A stretch of DNA of 64,000 bases from Hydrogenophaga sp. IBVHS1 (GCF_002127265.1 NZ_NFUU01000001.1:186001-250000), one strand, 5' to 3'. Counted from the first letter of the stretch, positions 25,904-37,695 are shown. Numbers and translations: made by a program. Notes: generated by a model not told the origin, from the letters alone.

Positions 25904-27424
25904 TCAGTGTCCAGCCGCTGAGGGCAACACGGAAGCGTAGACGCGCAGGTAGTCTGCAGCCGCGCGCTCCCAGCCAAAGCGCAGCGCCATGGCGTGGCGC
26001 TGCACGGCGCGCCACTCGGCCGGGCGGCGCTGCAGCGCAAAGGCGCGCTTCAGGGCCGAGAGCAGGCCCTGCACGTCGAGGTCGTGAAACACGAAACCGC
26101 TGGCGCTGCCGTCGTCCAGGTTCTCCAGGCTGCAATCGACCACCGTGTCGGCCAGGCCGCCCACCGCGCGCACCAGCGGCAGCGTGCCGTAGCGCAGGCC
26201 GTAGAGCTGGGTCAGGCCGCAGGGCTCGAAGCGCGAGGGCAGCAGGATCACATCGGCGCCGGCAATGACGCTGTGCGCCAGCGCTTCGTCGTAGCCCACG
26301 GTCAGCGCCACCTGGCCGGGGTGGCGCTCGGCGCAGGCGCGCAGTGCGTGTTCGATGGCCGCGTCGCCCGATCCCAGCACCGCGAGCTGGCCGCCGCGTT
26401 GCACCAGTTCGTCCACCACCGCCGGCAGCAGGTGCAGGCCTTTCTGCTCGGTGAGGCGGCTCACCACCGAGAACAGCAGCGCGTCGGGCCGGGCTTCCAG
26501 CCCCATGCGCTGCTGCAGCCGGGCCTTGGCCTGTGCCTTGCCCTGCAGGTGATCGGCATCAAAGCCCGGTTGCACCAACGGGTCGGTCTGCGGGTTCCAC
26601 ACCGCGTCGTCCACGCCGTTCAGAATGCCGTGCAGCTGCGCCTGGCGCTGGCGCAGCACGCCGTCGAGCCCGCAGCCTTGTTCGGCTCCTGTGATTTCGC
26701 GCGCGTAGGTCGGGCTCACGGTGGTGATGGCGTCGCTGTACTTCAGCCCCGCCTTCATGAAGCTGATGTTCCCGTGGAACTCCAGCCCTTGCAGGTGAAA
26801 GAGACCGTCGGGCAGGCCCAGGCGCGCTCGCAGCCCCACGTTGAACACGCCCTGGTAGGCCAGGTTGTGCACCGTGAACACGCTCGCCGGCCGGTGCTCG
26901 GCCGTGCGGGCGAGTTCGCGCAGGTACGCAAAGGCCAGGCCGGTGTGCCAGTCGTGCCCGTGCACCACATCGGGTCGCCACGCGGCATTCAGCCCCGTGC
27001 CGAGCAGGGCGGCGGCCCAGCCCAGCCAGGCAAACTGCTCGGCGCTGTCGGGCCAGGGGTTGCCAGAAGCGTCCAGGTAAGGGTTGCCTCTGCGTTCGTA
27101 CAGACCAGGCGCGTGCAGCAGCCACACTGGCATGCCACCTTCGGTGATGCGCCCGGCGCGCAACCAGGGGGTGGGGCCGTGGGCCGAAGTGGCCTGCGGG
27201 CCCACGCCAGCAGGCAGGCCCGGGCTGCCCCCGGCCGGCACCAGCAGGGTGGGGCCCTCGGGCGTCACGCCCTCCACCACGCTGGGAAAGGCGGGCAACA
27301 GAAGGCGCACATCGGCGCCGAGTGCATTGAGCGCCGGCGGCAGACCGGCACTGACGTCGGCCAGCCCGCCGGTTTTGAGCAGCGGAAAAACTTCGGAGCA
27401 GACGTAAAGGATTTTGAGGCTCAT
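25904..27424 (-). CDS. glgA: glycogen synthase (ADP-glucose)
   Basis: A GT5 glycosyltransferase of 506 residues that adds glucose from ADP-glucose to growing alpha-1,4 chains. The ADP-glucose-binding KTGGL motif lies at residues 17-21. The C-terminal catalytic loop reads [22 protein letters not shown]. The ATG overlaps the glgC stop (ATGA), coupling it to the enzyme that makes its substrate. The protein is slightly longer than E. coli GlgA (about 477), mainly because of a Gly/Pro-rich insert near residues 60-80. Confidence 0.97.
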   Translation of the reverse strand: MSLKILYVCSEVFPLLKTGGLADVSAGLPPALNALGADVRLLLPAFPSVVEGVTPEGPTLLVPAGGSPGLPAGVGPQATSAHGPTPWLRAGRITEGGMPVWLLHAPGLYERRGNPYLDASGNPWPDSAEQFAWLGWAAALLGTGLNAAWRPDVVHGHDWHTGLAFAYLRELARTAEHRPASVFTVHNLAYQGVFNVGLRARLGLPDGLFHLQGLEFHGNISFMKAGLKYSDAITTVSPTYAREITGAEQGCGLDGVLRQRQAQLHGILNGVDDAVWNPQTDPLVQPGFDADHLQGKAQAKARLQQRMGLEARPDALLFSVVSRLTEQKGLHLLPAVVDELVQRGGQLAVLGSGDAAIEHALRACAERHPGQVALTVGYDEALAHSVIAGADVILLPSRFEPCGLTQLYGLRYGTLPLVRAVGGLADTVVDCSLENLDDGSASGFVFHDLDVQGLLSALKRAFALQRRPAEWRAVQRHAMALRFGWERAAADYLRVYASVLPSAAGH

Positions 27425-28680
27425 TCCAGTTTTTCGAGCATGGCGCGGGTGACCAGCACCACGCCGTTGGGCGTGCGGAAGAAGCGCTTCGCGTCTTCTG
27501 CCGCGTCCACGCCGATCTTCATGCCCGGCGGGATCACGCAGCCGTTGTCGATCACCACCTTGTGCAATTCACAACCCCGCCCGATGTCGACCTCGGGCAG
27601 GATCACCGATTCTTCCACCGTGGCGAAGGAGTGGACACGCACCTTGGAAAACAGCACAGAGCGGCGCACCAGCGCGCCCGAGATGATGCAGCCCCCCGAG
27701 ACCAGCGAGTCCACCGCCGACCCCCGGCGGTCGTCATCGTCGAACACGAACTTGGCAGGGGGAAGTTGTTCCTGGTAAGTCCAGATCGGCCATTCGCGGT
27801 CGTACATGTCGAGCTCGGGAACGGTGTTGGTGAGGTCGAGGTTGGCGGCCCAGTAGGCGTCCACGGTGCCGACGTCGCGCCAGTAGGCGGGCGCTTCGGG
27901 CGAGCTCTTCACGCACGACAGGCCGAACGGGTGGGCCACCGCTTCGCCTGCGGCCACCATGGCCGGGATGATGTCCTTGCCGAAATCGCGGCTGGAGCCT
28001 GCGGTCGTGGCGTCCTGCTTCAGCGCTTCAAACAGGTGCTCGGTGTTGAACACGTACACCCCCATGCTGGCGAGCGCCATGTCGGGGTTGCCCGGCATGT
28101 GGGGCGGCTGGGCCGGTTTCTCGAGGAAGCGCACGATGTTGCGGTCGGCGTCGATGTCCATCACGCCGAAGGCGGTGGCCTCGGCCAGCGGCACCTCGAT
28201 GCAGGCCACCGTGCACTTGCGGCCCATCGCCACGTGGTCGGCGATCAGGTCGGCGTAGTCCATCTTGTAGATGTGGTCGCCGGCGAGCACCAGGATGTAG
28301 TCGGGCTTGTGGGCGCGCAGGATGTCCAGGTTCTGGTACACCGCGTCGGCGGTGCCCAGGTACCAGCTCTCGTCGTCCATGCGCTGTTGCGCCGGCAGCA
28401 GGTCGATGAACTCGTTGAACTCATTGCGCAAAAAGCTCCAGCCGCGCTGCAGGTGGCGCAGCAGGCTGTGCGATTTGTACTGCGTGAGCACGCCGATGCG
28501 GCGCACGCCGGAGTTCAGGCAGTTGGAGAGCGCGAAGTCGATGATGCGGAATTTGCCACCGAAGTACACGGCGGGCTTGGCGCGCCGGTCGGTCAGGGCA
28601 TGCAGGCGCGAGCCGCGCCCGCCCGCCAGCACCAGGGCAATGGTGCGTCTGGCCAGTTGCTGGGGCGAAGTCTTTTCCAT
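27421..28680 (-). CDS. glgC: glucose-1-phosphate adenylyltransferase
   Basis: An enzyme of 419 residues making ADP-glucose, the committed and usually allosterically controlled step of glycogen synthesis. The nucleotide-binding N-terminus ([17 protein letters not shown]) with the downstream [11 protein letters not shown], and the segment [12 protein letters not shown], are diagnostic; the C-terminal left-handed beta-helix is present. GGAGACAAGC precedes the ATG at 28680. It follows malQ after 83 bases, the longest gap inside the operon, so an internal promoter is possible. Confidence 0.97.
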   Translation of the reverse strand: MEKTSPQQLARRTIALVLAGGRGSRLHALTDRRAKPAVYFGGKFRIIDFALSNCLNSGVRRIGVLTQYKSHSLLRHLQRGWSFLRNEFNEFIDLLPAQQRMDDESWYLGTADAVYQNLDILRAHKPDYILVLAGDHIYKMDYADLIADHVAMGRKCTVACIEVPLAEATAFGVMDIDADRNIVRFLEKPAQPPHMPGNPDMALASMGVYVFNTEHLFEALKQDATTAGSSRDFGKDIIPAMVAAGEAVAHPFGLSCVKSSPEAPAYWRDVGTVDAYWAANLDLTNTVPELDMYDREWPIWTYQEQLPPAKFVFDDDDRRGSAVDSLVSGGCIISGALVRRSVLFSKVRVHSFATVEESVILPEVDIGRGCELHKVVIDNGCVIPPGMKIGVDAAEDAKRFFRTPNGVVLVTRAMLEKLE

Positions 28681-28763
28681 GCTTGTCTCCGGTGGTTTTT
28701 GGGGCACGTGCGTCTTGCTGCGCACTGGAACATTGAAACGGGATTTGGCCAGGCCGTTGCAGT

Positions 28764-30269
28764 TCAGGGTATTCGGCCGTGTGCGCGGGTCATGGCCAGC
28801 AGGCGTTCGGCCGGGCGGTGATCGATCTGGCGCCAGTCGAAGCGCCATTCCCAGCAGCCGGTGGCCTGCCCCGGCGTGTTCATGCGGTGCTTGCCGTCCA
28901 GACCCACCACGTCCTGGAACGGCAGCACCATGATGTTGGCCACCGTTTGTGACAGCGCGTTGATCAGCGTCCAGTGCGGTTCGGTGTCCACCGCCGGGCC
29001 GAGGTAGGCGCGCGCGGCGGCCTTGTCGTGGGCGGACGCGGCGCGCCACCAGCCCAGCGTGGTGTCGTTGTCGTGCGTGCCGGTGTAGGCCACGCAGTGG
29101 CGCTCCTGGTTGTGTGGCAAATAGGGGTTGCCCGGGCCGCCACCAAAGGCAAACTGAAGAATGCGCATGCCCGGGAACCCGCAGGCCAGGCGCAGTGCCG
29201 TGACCTCGGGCGTGATCAGGCCCAGGTCTTCGGCAATGATGGCCAGCGGGCCGAGCTCTTGCTGCAGCTCGGTGAACAGGGCCACGCCCGGTCCGCTTTG
29301 CCACTGGCCGGCCACGGCGGTGGGTTCGCTGGCCGGAATCTCCCAATGCGCCTCGAAGCCGCGGAAGTGATCCAGCCGCACCACGTCGACCTGCTGGAAG
29401 AGGTGGGCCACGCGGTCTTTCCACCAGCGGTAGCCGTTCTGCGCCATCACGGGCCAGTTGTAGAGCGGGTTGCCCCAGCGCTGCCCGGTGGCACTGAAGT
29501 AGTCGGGCGGCACACCGGCCACCACCTGGGGCTCGAAGTCGTCACCCAGCAGGAACTGGTTGGCATGTGCCCACACATCCGCGCTGTGGTGCGCCACAAA
29601 GATCGGCGCGTCGCCCACCATCTGCACGCCCCGGCTGCGGGCGTAGTCGCGCAGCGCCTGCCACTGCACCCAGAAACGCCACTGCACGAACTGCCAGAAA
29701 CCCAGGGCTTTGGGAGATTGCAGTCGCACCTCGGCCAGCGCCTGCGGGTCGCGCTGCGCCAGCGGTGCGGGCCATTGCGGCCAGCTGCCGATGTGCCTCT
29801 CGCTGAGCACCATGAAGAGCGCGTAGTCGTCGAGCCAGTGGGCGTGTTCGGCGCAGAAATCGGCCAGCGCTTCGCGGCTCTCGGGGCTGGCGCGCAGGTT
29901 GAAGCCGTCCCAGGCCTTGCGCAGATTCGCCATGCGCCAGGGCGCAACACGCTCGAAATCGCACCGGTGGTGGTCGAAACCCTGCGTCGGCATCCAGGGC
30001 AGCCAGCCCATCTGCACCAGGTCTTCCAGGTCGATCATCAGCGGGCTGCCGGCGAAGGCCGAGACGCTCTGGTACGGCGAGTTGCCCGGCCCGGCGGGCG
30101 ACAGCGGCAGGATCTGCCACATCGACTGGCCGGCGGACACCAGCCAGTCCACGAAATGGCGCGCGCCCACGCCGAAATCGCCCGAACCATTGGGGCCGGG
30201 CAGGCTGGTGATGTGCAGCAACACGCCGCTGGTGCGGCGCGAAAGAAAGGGGTGAATGGTGGTGTTCAT
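28764..30269 (-). CDS. malQ: 4-alpha-glucanotransferase (amylomaltase)
   Basis: A GH77 enzyme of 501 residues that moves alpha-1,4-glucan segments between chains, recycling short maltodextrins left by debranching. N-terminal [20 protein letters not shown] is typical; the nucleophile aspartate is in [14 protein letters not shown] and the acid/base glutamate in IIAEDLG. The compact length matches the amylomaltase type of Thermus and Aquifex rather than the longer E. coli MalQ. The start overlaps the glgX stop (ATGA). Confidence 0.95.
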   Translation of the reverse strand: MNTTIHPFLSRRTSGVLLHITSLPGPNGSGDFGVGARHFVDWLVSAGQSMWQILPLSPAGPGNSPYQSVSAFAGSPLMIDLEDLVQMGWLPWMPTQGFDHHRCDFERVAPWRMANLRKAWDGFNLRASPESREALADFCAEHAHWLDDYALFMVLSERHIGSWPQWPAPLAQRDPQALAEVRLQSPKALGFWQFVQWRFWVQWQALRDYARSRGVQMVGDAPIFVAHHSADVWAHANQFLLGDDFEPQVVAGVPPDYFSATGQRWGNPLYNWPVMAQNGYRWWKDRVAHLFQQVDVVRLDHFRGFEAHWEIPASEPTAVAGQWQSGPGVALFTELQQELGPLAIIAEDLGLITPEVTALRLACGFPGMRILQFAFGGGPGNPYLPHNQERHCVAYTGTHDNDTTLGWWRAASAHDKAAARAYLGPAVDTEPHWTLINALSQTVANIMVLPFQDVVGLDGKHRMNTPGQATGCWEWRFDWRQIDHRPAERLLAMTRAHGRIP

Positions 30270-32434
30270 GGGCGGCCCGGCGGGTGGCCATCGGGCGCAT
30301 GCAAGCCTTGGACCAGCACCCAGACGCCGGTCTCCTCCAGAGTGAGCGTGCCCGCCACGGTGACCTCGCTGCCGAGGTTCACCGCCGCGCGCGCGCTGTC
30401 CAGCACCACGGCCCAGTCGCCGCCGGGCAGCGGCAGGGTGATCGCACCGGCATCGGCGTGCCAGATCACCAGCAATCGCTCCTTGGACGCGGCGCCTGGG
30501 TCGCCCACCGTGATCAAGGCGGTGAGGGTGTGGCGGTCGTGCGCCTGCCAGGCCTCGGGCCGCATGGCGTGGCCGTCGGTGTCGAGCCAGGTGATGTCGG
30601 CCTGCGGGCCCTCGCCGCTGAACCAGCGCGCGTGGCGCAGGCCAGGGTGCTGGCGCCGTAACGCCGCCAGGCCGGCCACGTAGCCGGCCAGCGCCGTGTC
30701 GGCGTGCGCCCAGTCCAGCCAGGTGATGGCGTTGTCCTGGCAATAGACGTTGTTGTTGCCCTGCTGGCTGTGACCGAGCTCGTCGCCCGCGAGCAGTTGG
30801 GGCGTGCCCTGCGCGCAGAACAGCGTGGCCAGCAGCGCGCGGCGCCACAGGGCGCGGCGGTGCAGCACGGCGGGGTCGTCGGTGGCGCCTTCCACGCCAC
30901 CGTTGGCGCTCAGGTTGTGGCCGTGGCCGTCCCGGTTGTCTTCCCCGTTGGCGGCGTTGTGCTTGTGGTGGTAGGCCGTGACATCGGCGAGGTTGAAGCC
31001 ATCGTGCGCGGTGAGCATGTTCACGCTGGCGGTGGGCAGGCGGCCGTGGCGGTGGAACAGGTCGCCGCTGGCACAGGTGCGTGTGGCGAGCTCACCGCGC
31101 GTGCCGTGGTGGCCAAGCCAGAAAGCGCGCACGCCGTCGCGGAAGCGGTCGTTCCATTCCAGCCAGCCGGCTTCAAAGCCGCCCAGGTGGTACCCGTTTG
31201 GGCCCACGTCCCAGGGCTCGGCAATCAGGCGTGTGCCTCGAAGCACCGGGTCTTGCGCCATAGCGCCGAGCAAGGCACTGCGCGCGTTGAACGCGTGGCC
31301 CAGCGCGGCCTCGCGCCCCAGCGAGACGGCCAGGTCAAAACGGAATCCATCCACGCCAAAGGCCTGCACCCACCAGCGCAGGCTGTCCATCACCCACTGC
31401 AGCACGCGCGGTTCGCTGAATCCCAAGCTGTTGCCGGTGCCGCTGAAGTTGTGCGGCACACCTTGCTCACCCATGGCGTACCAGCGGGCTTGCCCCAGGC
31501 CGCGCCAGCTCAGGGTGGGTCCGTTCAGGTCGCTTTCGGCCGTGTGGTTGAACACCACGTCGAGCACCACCTCGATGCCGGCGCGGTGCAGGGTGTCGAC
31601 CATCTGGCGGAATTCGGCGCGCACGGCGGCGGCGTCTTGGGCCAACGCGGGGTTCTGGCCGCCGGTGGCGGCGGCGTAGGCCGGTTCGGGAGCAAACGCG
31701 TTGAGCGTGTTGTAGCCCCAGTGGTTGCTCAAGGCCCGTTCGATCAGGTGGCGCTCGCTGATGTGCTGGTGCACCGGGAGCAGACACACCGTGGTGATGC
31801 CGATGCGCTGCAGGTGCTGCAGCACGGCCGGATGGGCCAGCCCGGCGTAGGTGCCGCGATGGTGTTCGGGCACCTCGGGGTGAAGGCGGGTGAGGGCTTT
31901 CACATGCGCCTCGTAGATCACCACGCGCTCGCCGGCGATGGCCGGGCTCGGTGCGACTTGCGCCCCGGCACTCAGTTCGGCCTGCGCGTCCACCACCGCG
32001 CAGCGCGGCATGTGGGCGGCGTTGTCGGCCGGGTCGGGCTGGTGCTCGTCCCAGGCCTGCGTGGGGTGCAGCGGGTCGGCGCAGGCATGGCCGGTCTGCA
32101 GGGCCAGGCGTTCGGTGTTGCCCACCAGCGCCAGTGCCCAGGGGTCGAGCAGCAGGCGCGCCGGGTTGAAGCGGTGGCCGGCTTCGGGGCGCCACGGACC
32201 GCTGGCGCGCAGGCCGTAGAGCTGGCCGGCAGCGAGGCCGGGCACGAAGGTGGCCCAGATGCCGTCGCCCGTGGGCTGCATCGCCACACGCTGGTGTTCC
32301 AGCGGCGCGCCAGGGTCGAAAAGGCACACGTCCACACCGTGGGCATCGGGTGCCCAGACCGAAAAGTGCACGCCGTCGATGCCTTCACGTTGGCAGAGCT
32401 GCGCGCCGAGTGCGGGTCTAGCGCCTGCCGTCAT
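30266..32434 (-). CDS. glgX: glycogen debranching enzyme GlgX
   Basis: A GH13 isoamylase-type enzyme of 722 residues that removes alpha-1,6 branches from phosphorylase-limited glycogen. An N-terminal CBM48 domain (about 15-110, [17 protein letters not shown]) is followed by the TIM barrel with the nucleophile in VDGFRFDLA, the acid/base in [10 protein letters not shown] and the stabiliser in [10 protein letters not shown]. Translational coupling to glgB before it and malQ after it (ATGA at both ends) suits stepwise glycogen remodelling. Confidence 0.96.
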   Translation of the reverse strand: MTAGARPALGAQLCQREGIDGVHFSVWAPDAHGVDVCLFDPGAPLEHQRVAMQPTGDGIWATFVPGLAAGQLYGLRASGPWRPEAGHRFNPARLLLDPWALALVGNTERLALQTGHACADPLHPTQAWDEHQPDPADNAAHMPRCAVVDAQAELSAGAQVAPSPAIAGERVVIYEAHVKALTRLHPEVPEHHRGTYAGLAHPAVLQHLQRIGITTVCLLPVHQHISERHLIERALSNHWGYNTLNAFAPEPAYAAATGGQNPALAQDAAAVRAEFRQMVDTLHRAGIEVVLDVVFNHTAESDLNGPTLSWRGLGQARWYAMGEQGVPHNFSGTGNSLGFSEPRVLQWVMDSLRWWVQAFGVDGFRFDLAVSLGREAALGHAFNARSALLGAMAQDPVLRGTRLIAEPWDVGPNGYHLGGFEAGWLEWNDRFRDGVRAFWLGHHGTRGELATRTCASGDLFHRHGRLPTASVNMLTAHDGFNLADVTAYHHKHNAANGEDNRDGHGHNLSANGGVEGATDDPAVLHRRALWRRALLATLFCAQGTPQLLAGDELGHSQQGNNNVYCQDNAITWLDWAHADTALAGYVAGLAALRRQHPGLRHARWFSGEGPQADITWLDTDGHAMRPEAWQAHDRHTLTALITVGDPGAASKERLLVIWHADAGAITLPLPGGDWAVVLDSARAAVNLGSEVTVAGTLTLEETGVWVLVQGLHAPDGHPPGRP

Positions 32435-34350
32435 CCGTCCACCTCCGGCTGCAGCCAGAGCACCCCGAGTGGCGGCAGCGTGAAGTGGGCCGACCAGCGC
32501 TGCCCATGAAGCGCGTGGTCTTCGGCCAGTACGCGGCCATGGTTGCCCACGTTGCTGCCACCGTAATGCGACGAGTCGGTGTTGAGCCGCTCTTGCCAGT
32601 GCCCGCCATGCGGCAGGCCCACGCGGTACCCGTGGCGGACCATGGGCGTGAGGTTGGCGATGACCACCACCGTGTCTTCGAGCGCGTGGCCGTAACGCAC
32701 GAAGGCCAGCACCGAGTGGTCGGCGTCGTCCACCACGAGCCATTGGAAGCTGTAGGGATCGGTGTCGCGCGCGTGCAGGGCCGGGGCGCTGCGGTAGACA
32801 TGGTTGAGGTCGCGCACCAGATGCTGCACGCCGGCATGCGCCGAGTCCGCCAGCAAGTGCCAGGGCAGTTCGGCGTCGTGGTTCCACTCGGTGGTCTGCG
32901 CCAGTTCCGCCCCCATGAAGAGCAGCTTCTTGCCGGGGTGGGCGTACATCCAGGCGTAAAGCGCGCGCAGGTTGGCGAGTTGCTGCCAGCGGTCGCCGGC
33001 CATCTTGTTCAGCAGCGAGCCTTTGCCGTGCACCACCTCGTCGTGCGAGAGCGGCAGCACGTAGTCCTCGGTGTGCGCGTACATCATGGCGAAGGTCAGC
33101 TTGTGGTGGTGCCAGCGACGGTGGATCGGGTCGAGCGCGAAGTACGACAGCGTGTCGTGCATCCAGCCCATGTTCCATTTGTGGTCGAAGCCCAGCCCCC
33201 CCTCGGCCACCGGGCCGGTGACGCGTGGGAAGGCGGTGGATTCTTCGGCGCAGGTGAGCGCGCGCGGCGCTTCCCGGTGCAGCACCTCGTGCACTTCGCG
33301 CAGGAAAGCAATGGCCTCGTAGTTCTCGCGCCCGCCATGCTCATTCGGCACCCACTCACCGGCGGGGCGGCTGTAGTCGCGGTAGAGCATGGAGGCCACC
33401 GCGTCCACCCGCAGGCCATCGATGCCGTACTGCTCGACCCAGAACAGCGCGTTGCCCACCAGGAAGTTGCGCACCTCGAAGCGCCCGAAGTTGTAGATGA
33501 GGGTGTTCCAGTCGCGGTGGAAACCCTCGCGCGGGTCGGCGTGTTCGTAGAGCGCGGTGCCGTCGAAGCGGGCCAGGGCGTGTTCGTCGGTGGGGAAGTG
33601 CGCGGGCACCCAGTCCAGAATGATCTTGAGCCCGGCCGCGTGTGCCGCCTCCACGAAACGGCGAAACGACGCCGGCGAGCCGTGCCGGGCAGTGGGCGCG
33701 TACAGTCCGGTGGGCTGGTAGCCCCACGAAGCGTAGAACGGGTGCTCGCTCACCGGCATGAGTTCCAGGTGGGTGAAGCCCATGTCCACCGCGTAGGGCA
33801 CCAGGTGGGTCGTGAGATCGTCCCAGGTCGGTACCGTGTGCGGTCCGTCGGGGCGGCGCCACGATCCCGCATGCACCTCGTACACCGCCATGGGCAGGTC
33901 CGGCCGCTCGTGGGCCGCGCCACCACGCTCTGCCGGGGGGCGCAAGGGTTCGCACACACGCGCCGCGTTGCCGGGTGGCAGCTCGGTTTCGCGGGCGTAG
34001 GGGTCGGTCTTGAAGACGTGGCGTCCGTCAGCGCCCTGCACCTCGAACTTGTACCAGTCACCCACGGCCGCGCCGGGCACGAACAGTTCCCACACACCGC
34101 ACTGTGGGCGCAGGCGCATGGGCTGCGCGCGCCACTGGTTGAAGTCGCCCACCAGCCCCACCTGGCGGGCATGGGGCGCCCACACCGCAAAAGCCGTGCC
34201 TTCCTGCCCGTCCAGCGAGGTCGCATGAGCGCCCAGTTTCTGCCAGGGGCGCAGGTGCTTGCCTTCGGCCAGCAGCCAGACATCGGTTTCTCCCAGCCAG
34301 AAGCTGGAGGGCGGGGGCGCGGTGATGGATGGGGGTGGAATGGAGGTCAT
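32431..34350 (-). CDS. glgB: 1,4-alpha-glucan branching enzyme
   Basis: A GH13 enzyme of 639 residues that introduces alpha-1,6 branches. It has one CBM48 domain (about 45-140, [20 protein letters not shown]) and the catalytic barrel with the nucleophile in IDGLRVDAV, the acid/base in TCAEEST and the stabiliser in [11 protein letters not shown]. coli GlgB has about 728 residues; the extra N-terminal N1 domain is absent here. ATG at 34350 is used; ATG at 34371, with GGTGA upstream, is a reasonable alternative. It is the first gene of the glg operon and divergent from the CDF gene. Confidence 0.95.
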   Translation of the reverse strand: MTSIPPPSITAPPPSSFWLGETDVWLLAEGKHLRPWQKLGAHATSLDGQEGTAFAVWAPHARQVGLVGDFNQWRAQPMRLRPQCGVWELFVPGAAVGDWYKFEVQGADGRHVFKTDPYARETELPPGNAARVCEPLRPPAERGGAAHERPDLPMAVYEVHAGSWRRPDGPHTVPTWDDLTTHLVPYAVDMGFTHLELMPVSEHPFYASWGYQPTGLYAPTARHGSPASFRRFVEAAHAAGLKIILDWVPAHFPTDEHALARFDGTALYEHADPREGFHRDWNTLIYNFGRFEVRNFLVGNALFWVEQYGIDGLRVDAVASMLYRDYSRPAGEWVPNEHGGRENYEAIAFLREVHEVLHREAPRALTCAEESTAFPRVTGPVAEGGLGFDHKWNMGWMHDTLSYFALDPIHRRWHHHKLTFAMMYAHTEDYVLPLSHDEVVHGKGSLLNKMAGDRWQQLANLRALYAWMYAHPGKKLLFMGAELAQTTEWNHDAELPWHLLADSAHAGVQHLVRDLNHVYRSAPALHARDTDPYSFQWLVVDDADHSVLAFVRYGHALEDTVVVIANLTPMVRHGYRVGLPHGGHWQERLNTDSSHYGGSNVGNHGRVLAEDHALHGQRWSAHFTLPPLGVLWLQPEVDG

Positions 34351-34443
34351 GGGTGCGTGTGGTCGGGTCATTCTGTCACCGCTTGCGCCCTTATCTGGCA
34401 TTCCCTTCAGTCCTGGGCAAGGTGGCTGCGTGACAATCCGGAC

Positions 34444-35373
34444 ATGACGCCCGCCCAAGCCCGCTTTTTCACCCCCCAGCGACTGCTCATGGCGTCGATT
34501 CTGGTGGCGGTGGTCACCATCACACTCAAGACGCTGGCCTGGGTGATCACCGATTCCGTGGGCCTGCTCTCCGACGCCATGGAATCGCTGGTGAACCTGG
34601 CCAGTGCGGTGTTCGGGCTGGTGATGGTGACGATCGCGGCACGCCCCGCCGACGAGGAACACCCCTATGGCCACCACAAGGCCGAGTACTTTTCTTCCGG
34701 CTTCGAGGGCATCCTCATCATTGCTGCCGCGCTCGGCATCATCTGGGCTGCGGGACACCGCCTGTTCGATCCCCGGCCGATCGAGCAGGTGGGCTGGGGC
34801 CTCGCGCTATCGGTGGTGAGCTCGGCGCTCAACGGGCTGCTGGCCTGGGTCATGTTTCGCGCAGCCAAAGAACACCGGTCCATTGCGCTGGAGGCCGATG
34901 CCAGGCATCTGGTCACCGACGTGTGGACGTCGGCCGGCGTGGTGCTGGGCATCGCGCTGGTGCACTTCAGCGGCTGGCTCTGGCTCGACCCGTTGGTGGC
35001 CATGGCCGTGGCGGCCAACATCCTCAAGGAAGGCTTTCACCTCATGTGGCGCTCTTCACAGGGCCTGATGGACGAGGCGGTGGAGCCCGAGGTGATGGCG
35101 GCCATTCAGCAGACGCTGGACGGGTTCGCCTCCGCCAAGGGAGAAGCGGCCATCATCCGCTTCGATCACCTGAGCACGCGCAAGGCCGGGCAACGCCGTT
35201 TCGTGGACCTGCACATGCACATGCCCGCCCACTGGTCGCTCGGCCGTGCCGCGGCGGTGCGCACGAGCGTGGAGCAGGCGCTGATGAGCGCGGTGCCCGG
35301 CCTGCGCGCAACCATCCAGCTGCTGCCCAGCGATGTGGAAGCGCACTTCGACGATGAAAAGGACCTGATTTGA
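34444..35373 (+). CDS. cation diffusion facilitator (CDF) metal transporter
   Basis: An inner-membrane metal/proton antiporter of 309 residues with about six transmembrane helices and a C-terminal cytoplasmic domain (from about 215). Metal-site residues are visible as [16 protein letters not shown] in helix 2 and [13 protein letters not shown] in helix 5, plus the loop [13 protein letters not shown]. The DxxxD pattern in helix 2, where zinc transporters have HxxxD, leans toward iron or manganese, but the metal cannot be fixed from sequence. Its TGA overlaps the TTG start of dtd. Confidence 0.92.
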   Translation: MTPAQARFFTPQRLLMASILVAVVTITLKTLAWVITDSVGLLSDAMESLVNLASAVFGLVMVTIAARPADEEHPYGHHKAEYFSSGFEGILIIAAALGIIWAAGHRLFDPRPIEQVGWGLALSVVSSALNGLLAWVMFRAAKEHRSIALEADARHLVTDVWTSAGVVLGIALVHFSGWLWLDPLVAMAVAANILKEGFHLMWRSSQGLMDEAVEPEVMAAIQQTLDGFASAKGEAAIIRFDHLSTRKAGQRRFVDLHMHMPAHWSLGRAAAVRTSVEQALMSAVPGLRATIQLLPSDVEAHFDDEKDLI

Positions 35374-35819
35374 TTTCGCTGCTGCAACGGGTGAGTGAAG
35401 CGCGCGTGGACATCGATGGCCAGACGGTGGGCGCCATCGGCCCGGGCCTGCTGGTGCTGCTCTGCGCCGAGCCGGACGATACGCAAGCCGTGGGCGAGAA
35501 GCTGCTGGCCAAGGTGTTGAAGCTGAGGATCTTCAGTGATGAAGCGGGCAAGATGAACCGCAGTGTTCAGGACGTGGCTGGCGGTTTGTTGATCGTCAGC
35601 CAGTTCACACTGGCGGCCGACACAAAGAGCGGGAACCGCCCCGGCTTCACCGGTGCTGCGCCACCTGCACTCGGTGAGGCTTTGTACGAAGCCTTCGTGA
35701 CGCTGGCGCGCGCGAAGCACCCTGTGGTTCACACCGGCCGCTTCGGCGCCGACATGAAGGTGCACCTGGTCAACGATGGGCCGGTGACGATTCCGTTGCG
35801 GATCACCAATCAGGCGTAG
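35370..35819 (+). CDS. dtd: D-aminoacyl-tRNA deacylase
   Basis: A proofreading enzyme of 149 residues that cleaves D-amino acids (and glycine) from mischarged tRNAs. Two diagnostic motifs are present: SQFTLAAD (family SQFTL) and the C-terminal [10 protein letters not shown] with the Gly-cisPro element. The TTG start overlaps the CDF stop (TTGA), so its translation probably depends on coupling. The 3' end overlaps the convergent ybeY gene by 10 bases. Confidence 0.96.
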   Translation: MISLLQRVSEARVDIDGQTVGAIGPGLLVLLCAEPDDTQAVGEKLLAKVLKLRIFSDEAGKMNRSVQDVAGGLLIVSQFTLAADTKSGNRPGFTGAAPPALGEALYEAFVTLARAKHPVVHTGRFGADMKVHLVNDGPVTIPLRITNQA

Positions 35820-36265
35820 GGATCGGGCTGGCCCAGGCCCGCAAGAATCTCGGTTTCCCTGGCCTCCATTTCCTCGGCGTCCGCGTCGCTGGTCTCGTGG
35901 TCCCAGCCTTGCGCGTGCAGCGTGCCGTGCACCAGCAGGTGCGCGTAGTGCTGCGCCAACGGCTTTTTCAGCTCCGCCGCTTCGCGCGCCACCACGGGCG
36001 CGCACAACACGAGGTCGGCTGTGACCAGGGGTTCGGTGGTGTAGTCGAAGGTGAGCACGTTGGTGGCGTAGTCGCGGCCACGGTAGTCGCGGTTGAGCGC
36101 CTGGCCTTCTTCGGCGTCGACGATGCGCACGGTGATCTCGGCGTCCGACTCCAGAGCGTGGCGGATGCAGCGCGCCACCTGGTGGCGCGGCAGCGCGGCG
36201 CGGTGCGTGGGCGCATCGGCGAGTTCGCCGAACTGCAGGGACAGCGAGAGCGAAGGCAGCGCCAT
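35810..36265 (-). CDS. ybeY: endoribonuclease YbeY
   Basis: A zinc-dependent endoribonuclease of 151 residues involved in 16S rRNA maturation and ribosome quality control. The metal-binding motif [11 protein letters not shown] matches HGxLHxxGxDH exactly, and [15 protein letters not shown] is the second conserved block. It belongs to the usual phoH-ybeY unit, but here an exported lysozyme-inhibitor-like gene is interposed; its start overlaps that gene's stop by one base (TGATG). Confidence 0.96.
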   Translation of the reverse strand: MALPSLSLSLQFGELADAPTHRAALPRHQVARCIRHALESDAEITVRIVDAEEGQALNRDYRGRDYATNVLTFDYTTEPLVTADLVLCAPVVAREAAELKKPLAQHYAHLLVHGTLHAQGWDHETSDADAEEMEARETEILAGLGQPDPYA

Positions 36266-36672
36266 CAGCGTTTTTTGGCCGGCTGGGCGAAACAGTTGGA
36301 CAGCAAGGTCTTTTCCTGTGCGGTGTGGTCGGCCGCCAGGAAGCTCAGCTCGCCCTTCATGCCCTGCGTGTACCAGCGCAGGCTGTACTGCTCGTCGAGC
36401 GCGATGAAGCGCACGCCGGTGGTGGCGCGGCGGCCTTGCAGCATCAATGTGCGGCCCTCGAAGTGCAGGGCGGCGAACGCGTTGCCGTTGGCCAGGTTCA
36501 GGTAGACCAGCTCGATTTCAGTACCGCCATCGCAACGGTACTGCACGGCCTGGCTGCTGAACATCAGGGGCTGCTGCGCGGGCGGTGGCGGTGGGCTTCC
36601 CTGCGCAAAGGCGTTGGTGGCCAGCGCCATCGTCAGGACCAAAAGGGTGAGTGCGGGTCGGGTGGTTTTCAT
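36265..36672 (-). CDS. MliC-like exported lysozyme inhibitor (putative)
   Basis: A protein of 135 residues with a signal peptide ([24 protein letters not shown]), a proline run and a small beta-barrel-like domain. The order [17 protein letters not shown], then [29 protein letters not shown] and a final cysteine (SNCF) follows the MliC/PliC C-type lysozyme inhibitor pattern, with two cysteines able to form one disulfide. There is no lipobox cysteine, so it should be soluble in the periplasm (PliC-like). It lies between phoH and ybeY in one transcription unit. Confidence 0.72.
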   Translation of the reverse strand: MKTTRPALTLLVLTMALATNAFAQGSPPPPPAQQPLMFSSQAVQYRCDGGTEIELVYLNLANGNAFAALHFEGRTLMLQGRRATTGVRFIALDEQYSLRWYTQGMKGELSFLAADHTAQEKTLLSNCFAQPAKKR

Positions 36673-36681
36673 CGTGCTGGT

Positions 36682-37662
36682 TCAGCTGGCGCTGCGTCGG
36701 GCGCGCTTGGGTGGGGGCGCGTCTTCCGGTGCAGGCGTGCGCGCTTCGTAGGCATCGACAATGCGCGCCACCAGCGGGTGGCGCACCACGTCGGCGCTGG
36801 AGAGGCGGGTGATGGCGATGCCCTGCACGCGTTTCAACACGCGCTCGGCGTCGATCAGGCCGCTGAGCTGCGTGCGCGGCAGGTCGATCTGGCTGACGTC
36901 GCCGGTGACCACGGCCTTGCTGCCGAAGCCGATCCGCGTGAGGAACATCTTCATCTGTTCCACGGTGGTGTTCTGGGCTTCGTCCAGGATCACAAAGGCG
37001 TGGTTGAGCGTGCGCCCGCGCATGAAGGCCAGGGGCGCGATCTCGATCTGCTGGCGCTCAAAGGCCTTCTGCACCTTGTCGGCACCCATCAGGTCGTGGA
37101 GCGCGTCGTACAGCGGGCGCAGGTAAGGGTCCACCTTCTGACCCAGATCGCCGGGCAGGAAACCCAGCTTTTCGCCCGCCTCCACCGCCGGACGGGTGAG
37201 CACGATGCGCTGTACCGCGCTGCGCTCCAGCGCATCCACCGCGCAGGCCACCGCCAGGTAGGTCTTGCCGGTGCCCGCCGGGCCGATGCCGAAGGTGATG
37301 TCGTGCGAGGCCATGTTTTCCAGATAACGCGCCTGATTCGGCGTGCGCCCACGCACTTCGCCGCGCCGCGTCTGCATGGCCAGGGCACCTTCGCCGGGCT
37401 CGGCCAGCGCGGTGTCGCCGCTGAGCATGAGCTGCACCTGCTCGGCCGGTATCGGTTTTTTCGCCATTTCATAGAGCGCCTGCAGCGTCTCAAGTGCCTG
37501 GTTGGCCTTGGCCTTGGGCCCTTCGATGCGGAACTGCTCGAAGCGGTGCGCCACTTTGACGCGCAGCGCCGCCTCGATGCTGCGGATGTGGCTGTCCATG
37601 GGGCCGCACAGGTGCGCCATGCGCGTGTTGTCGGGTGGGGAGAAGGTGTGTCTGAGAATCAA
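36682..37662 (-). CDS. phoH: PhoH family ATPase
   Basis: A protein of 326 residues with a P-loop ATPase/RNase-H-adjacent fold: Walker A GPAGTGKT, Walker B in [10 protein letters not shown], and the PhoH segments [18 protein letters not shown] and [10 protein letters not shown]. It is the PhoL/YbeZ type that works with YbeY in rRNA metabolism. The TTG start at 37662 is chosen because it yields the conserved N-terminus [13 protein letters not shown]; an internal ATG (MDSHIRS) would remove 21 residues. It is divergent from ruvA with a gap of 33 bases. Confidence 0.94.
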   Translation of the reverse strand: MILRHTFSPPDNTRMAHLCGPMDSHIRSIEAALRVKVAHRFEQFRIEGPKAKANQALETLQALYEMAKKPIPAEQVQLMLSGDTALAEPGEGALAMQTRRGEVRGRTPNQARYLENMASHDITFGIGPAGTGKTYLAVACAVDALERSAVQRIVLTRPAVEAGEKLGFLPGDLGQKVDPYLRPLYDALHDLMGADKVQKAFERQQIEIAPLAFMRGRTLNHAFVILDEAQNTTVEQMKMFLTRIGFGSKAVVTGDVSQIDLPRTQLSGLIDAERVLKRVQGIAITRLSSADVVRHPLVARIVDAYEARTPAPEDAPPPKRARRSAS

Positions 37663-37695
37663 GCCGATAATTCCGCTGAATTAAGGAACGTCCCG

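Noticed and set aside
23481..25940. Open frame of over 800 codons on the plus strand opposite glgP
   Set aside because: It is a shadow of glgP; composition is His/Val/Gln-rich, with no recognisable motif and no ribosome-binding site.
28681..28763. Possible internal promoter between malQ and glgC
   Set aside because: The 83-base gap is the longest inside the operon, but no -35/-10 pair at proper spacing could be identified with confidence.
30704..32509. Open frame of 600 codons on the plus strand opposite glgX
   Set aside because: Same type of antisense shadow; glgX has all catalytic motifs and coupled neighbours.
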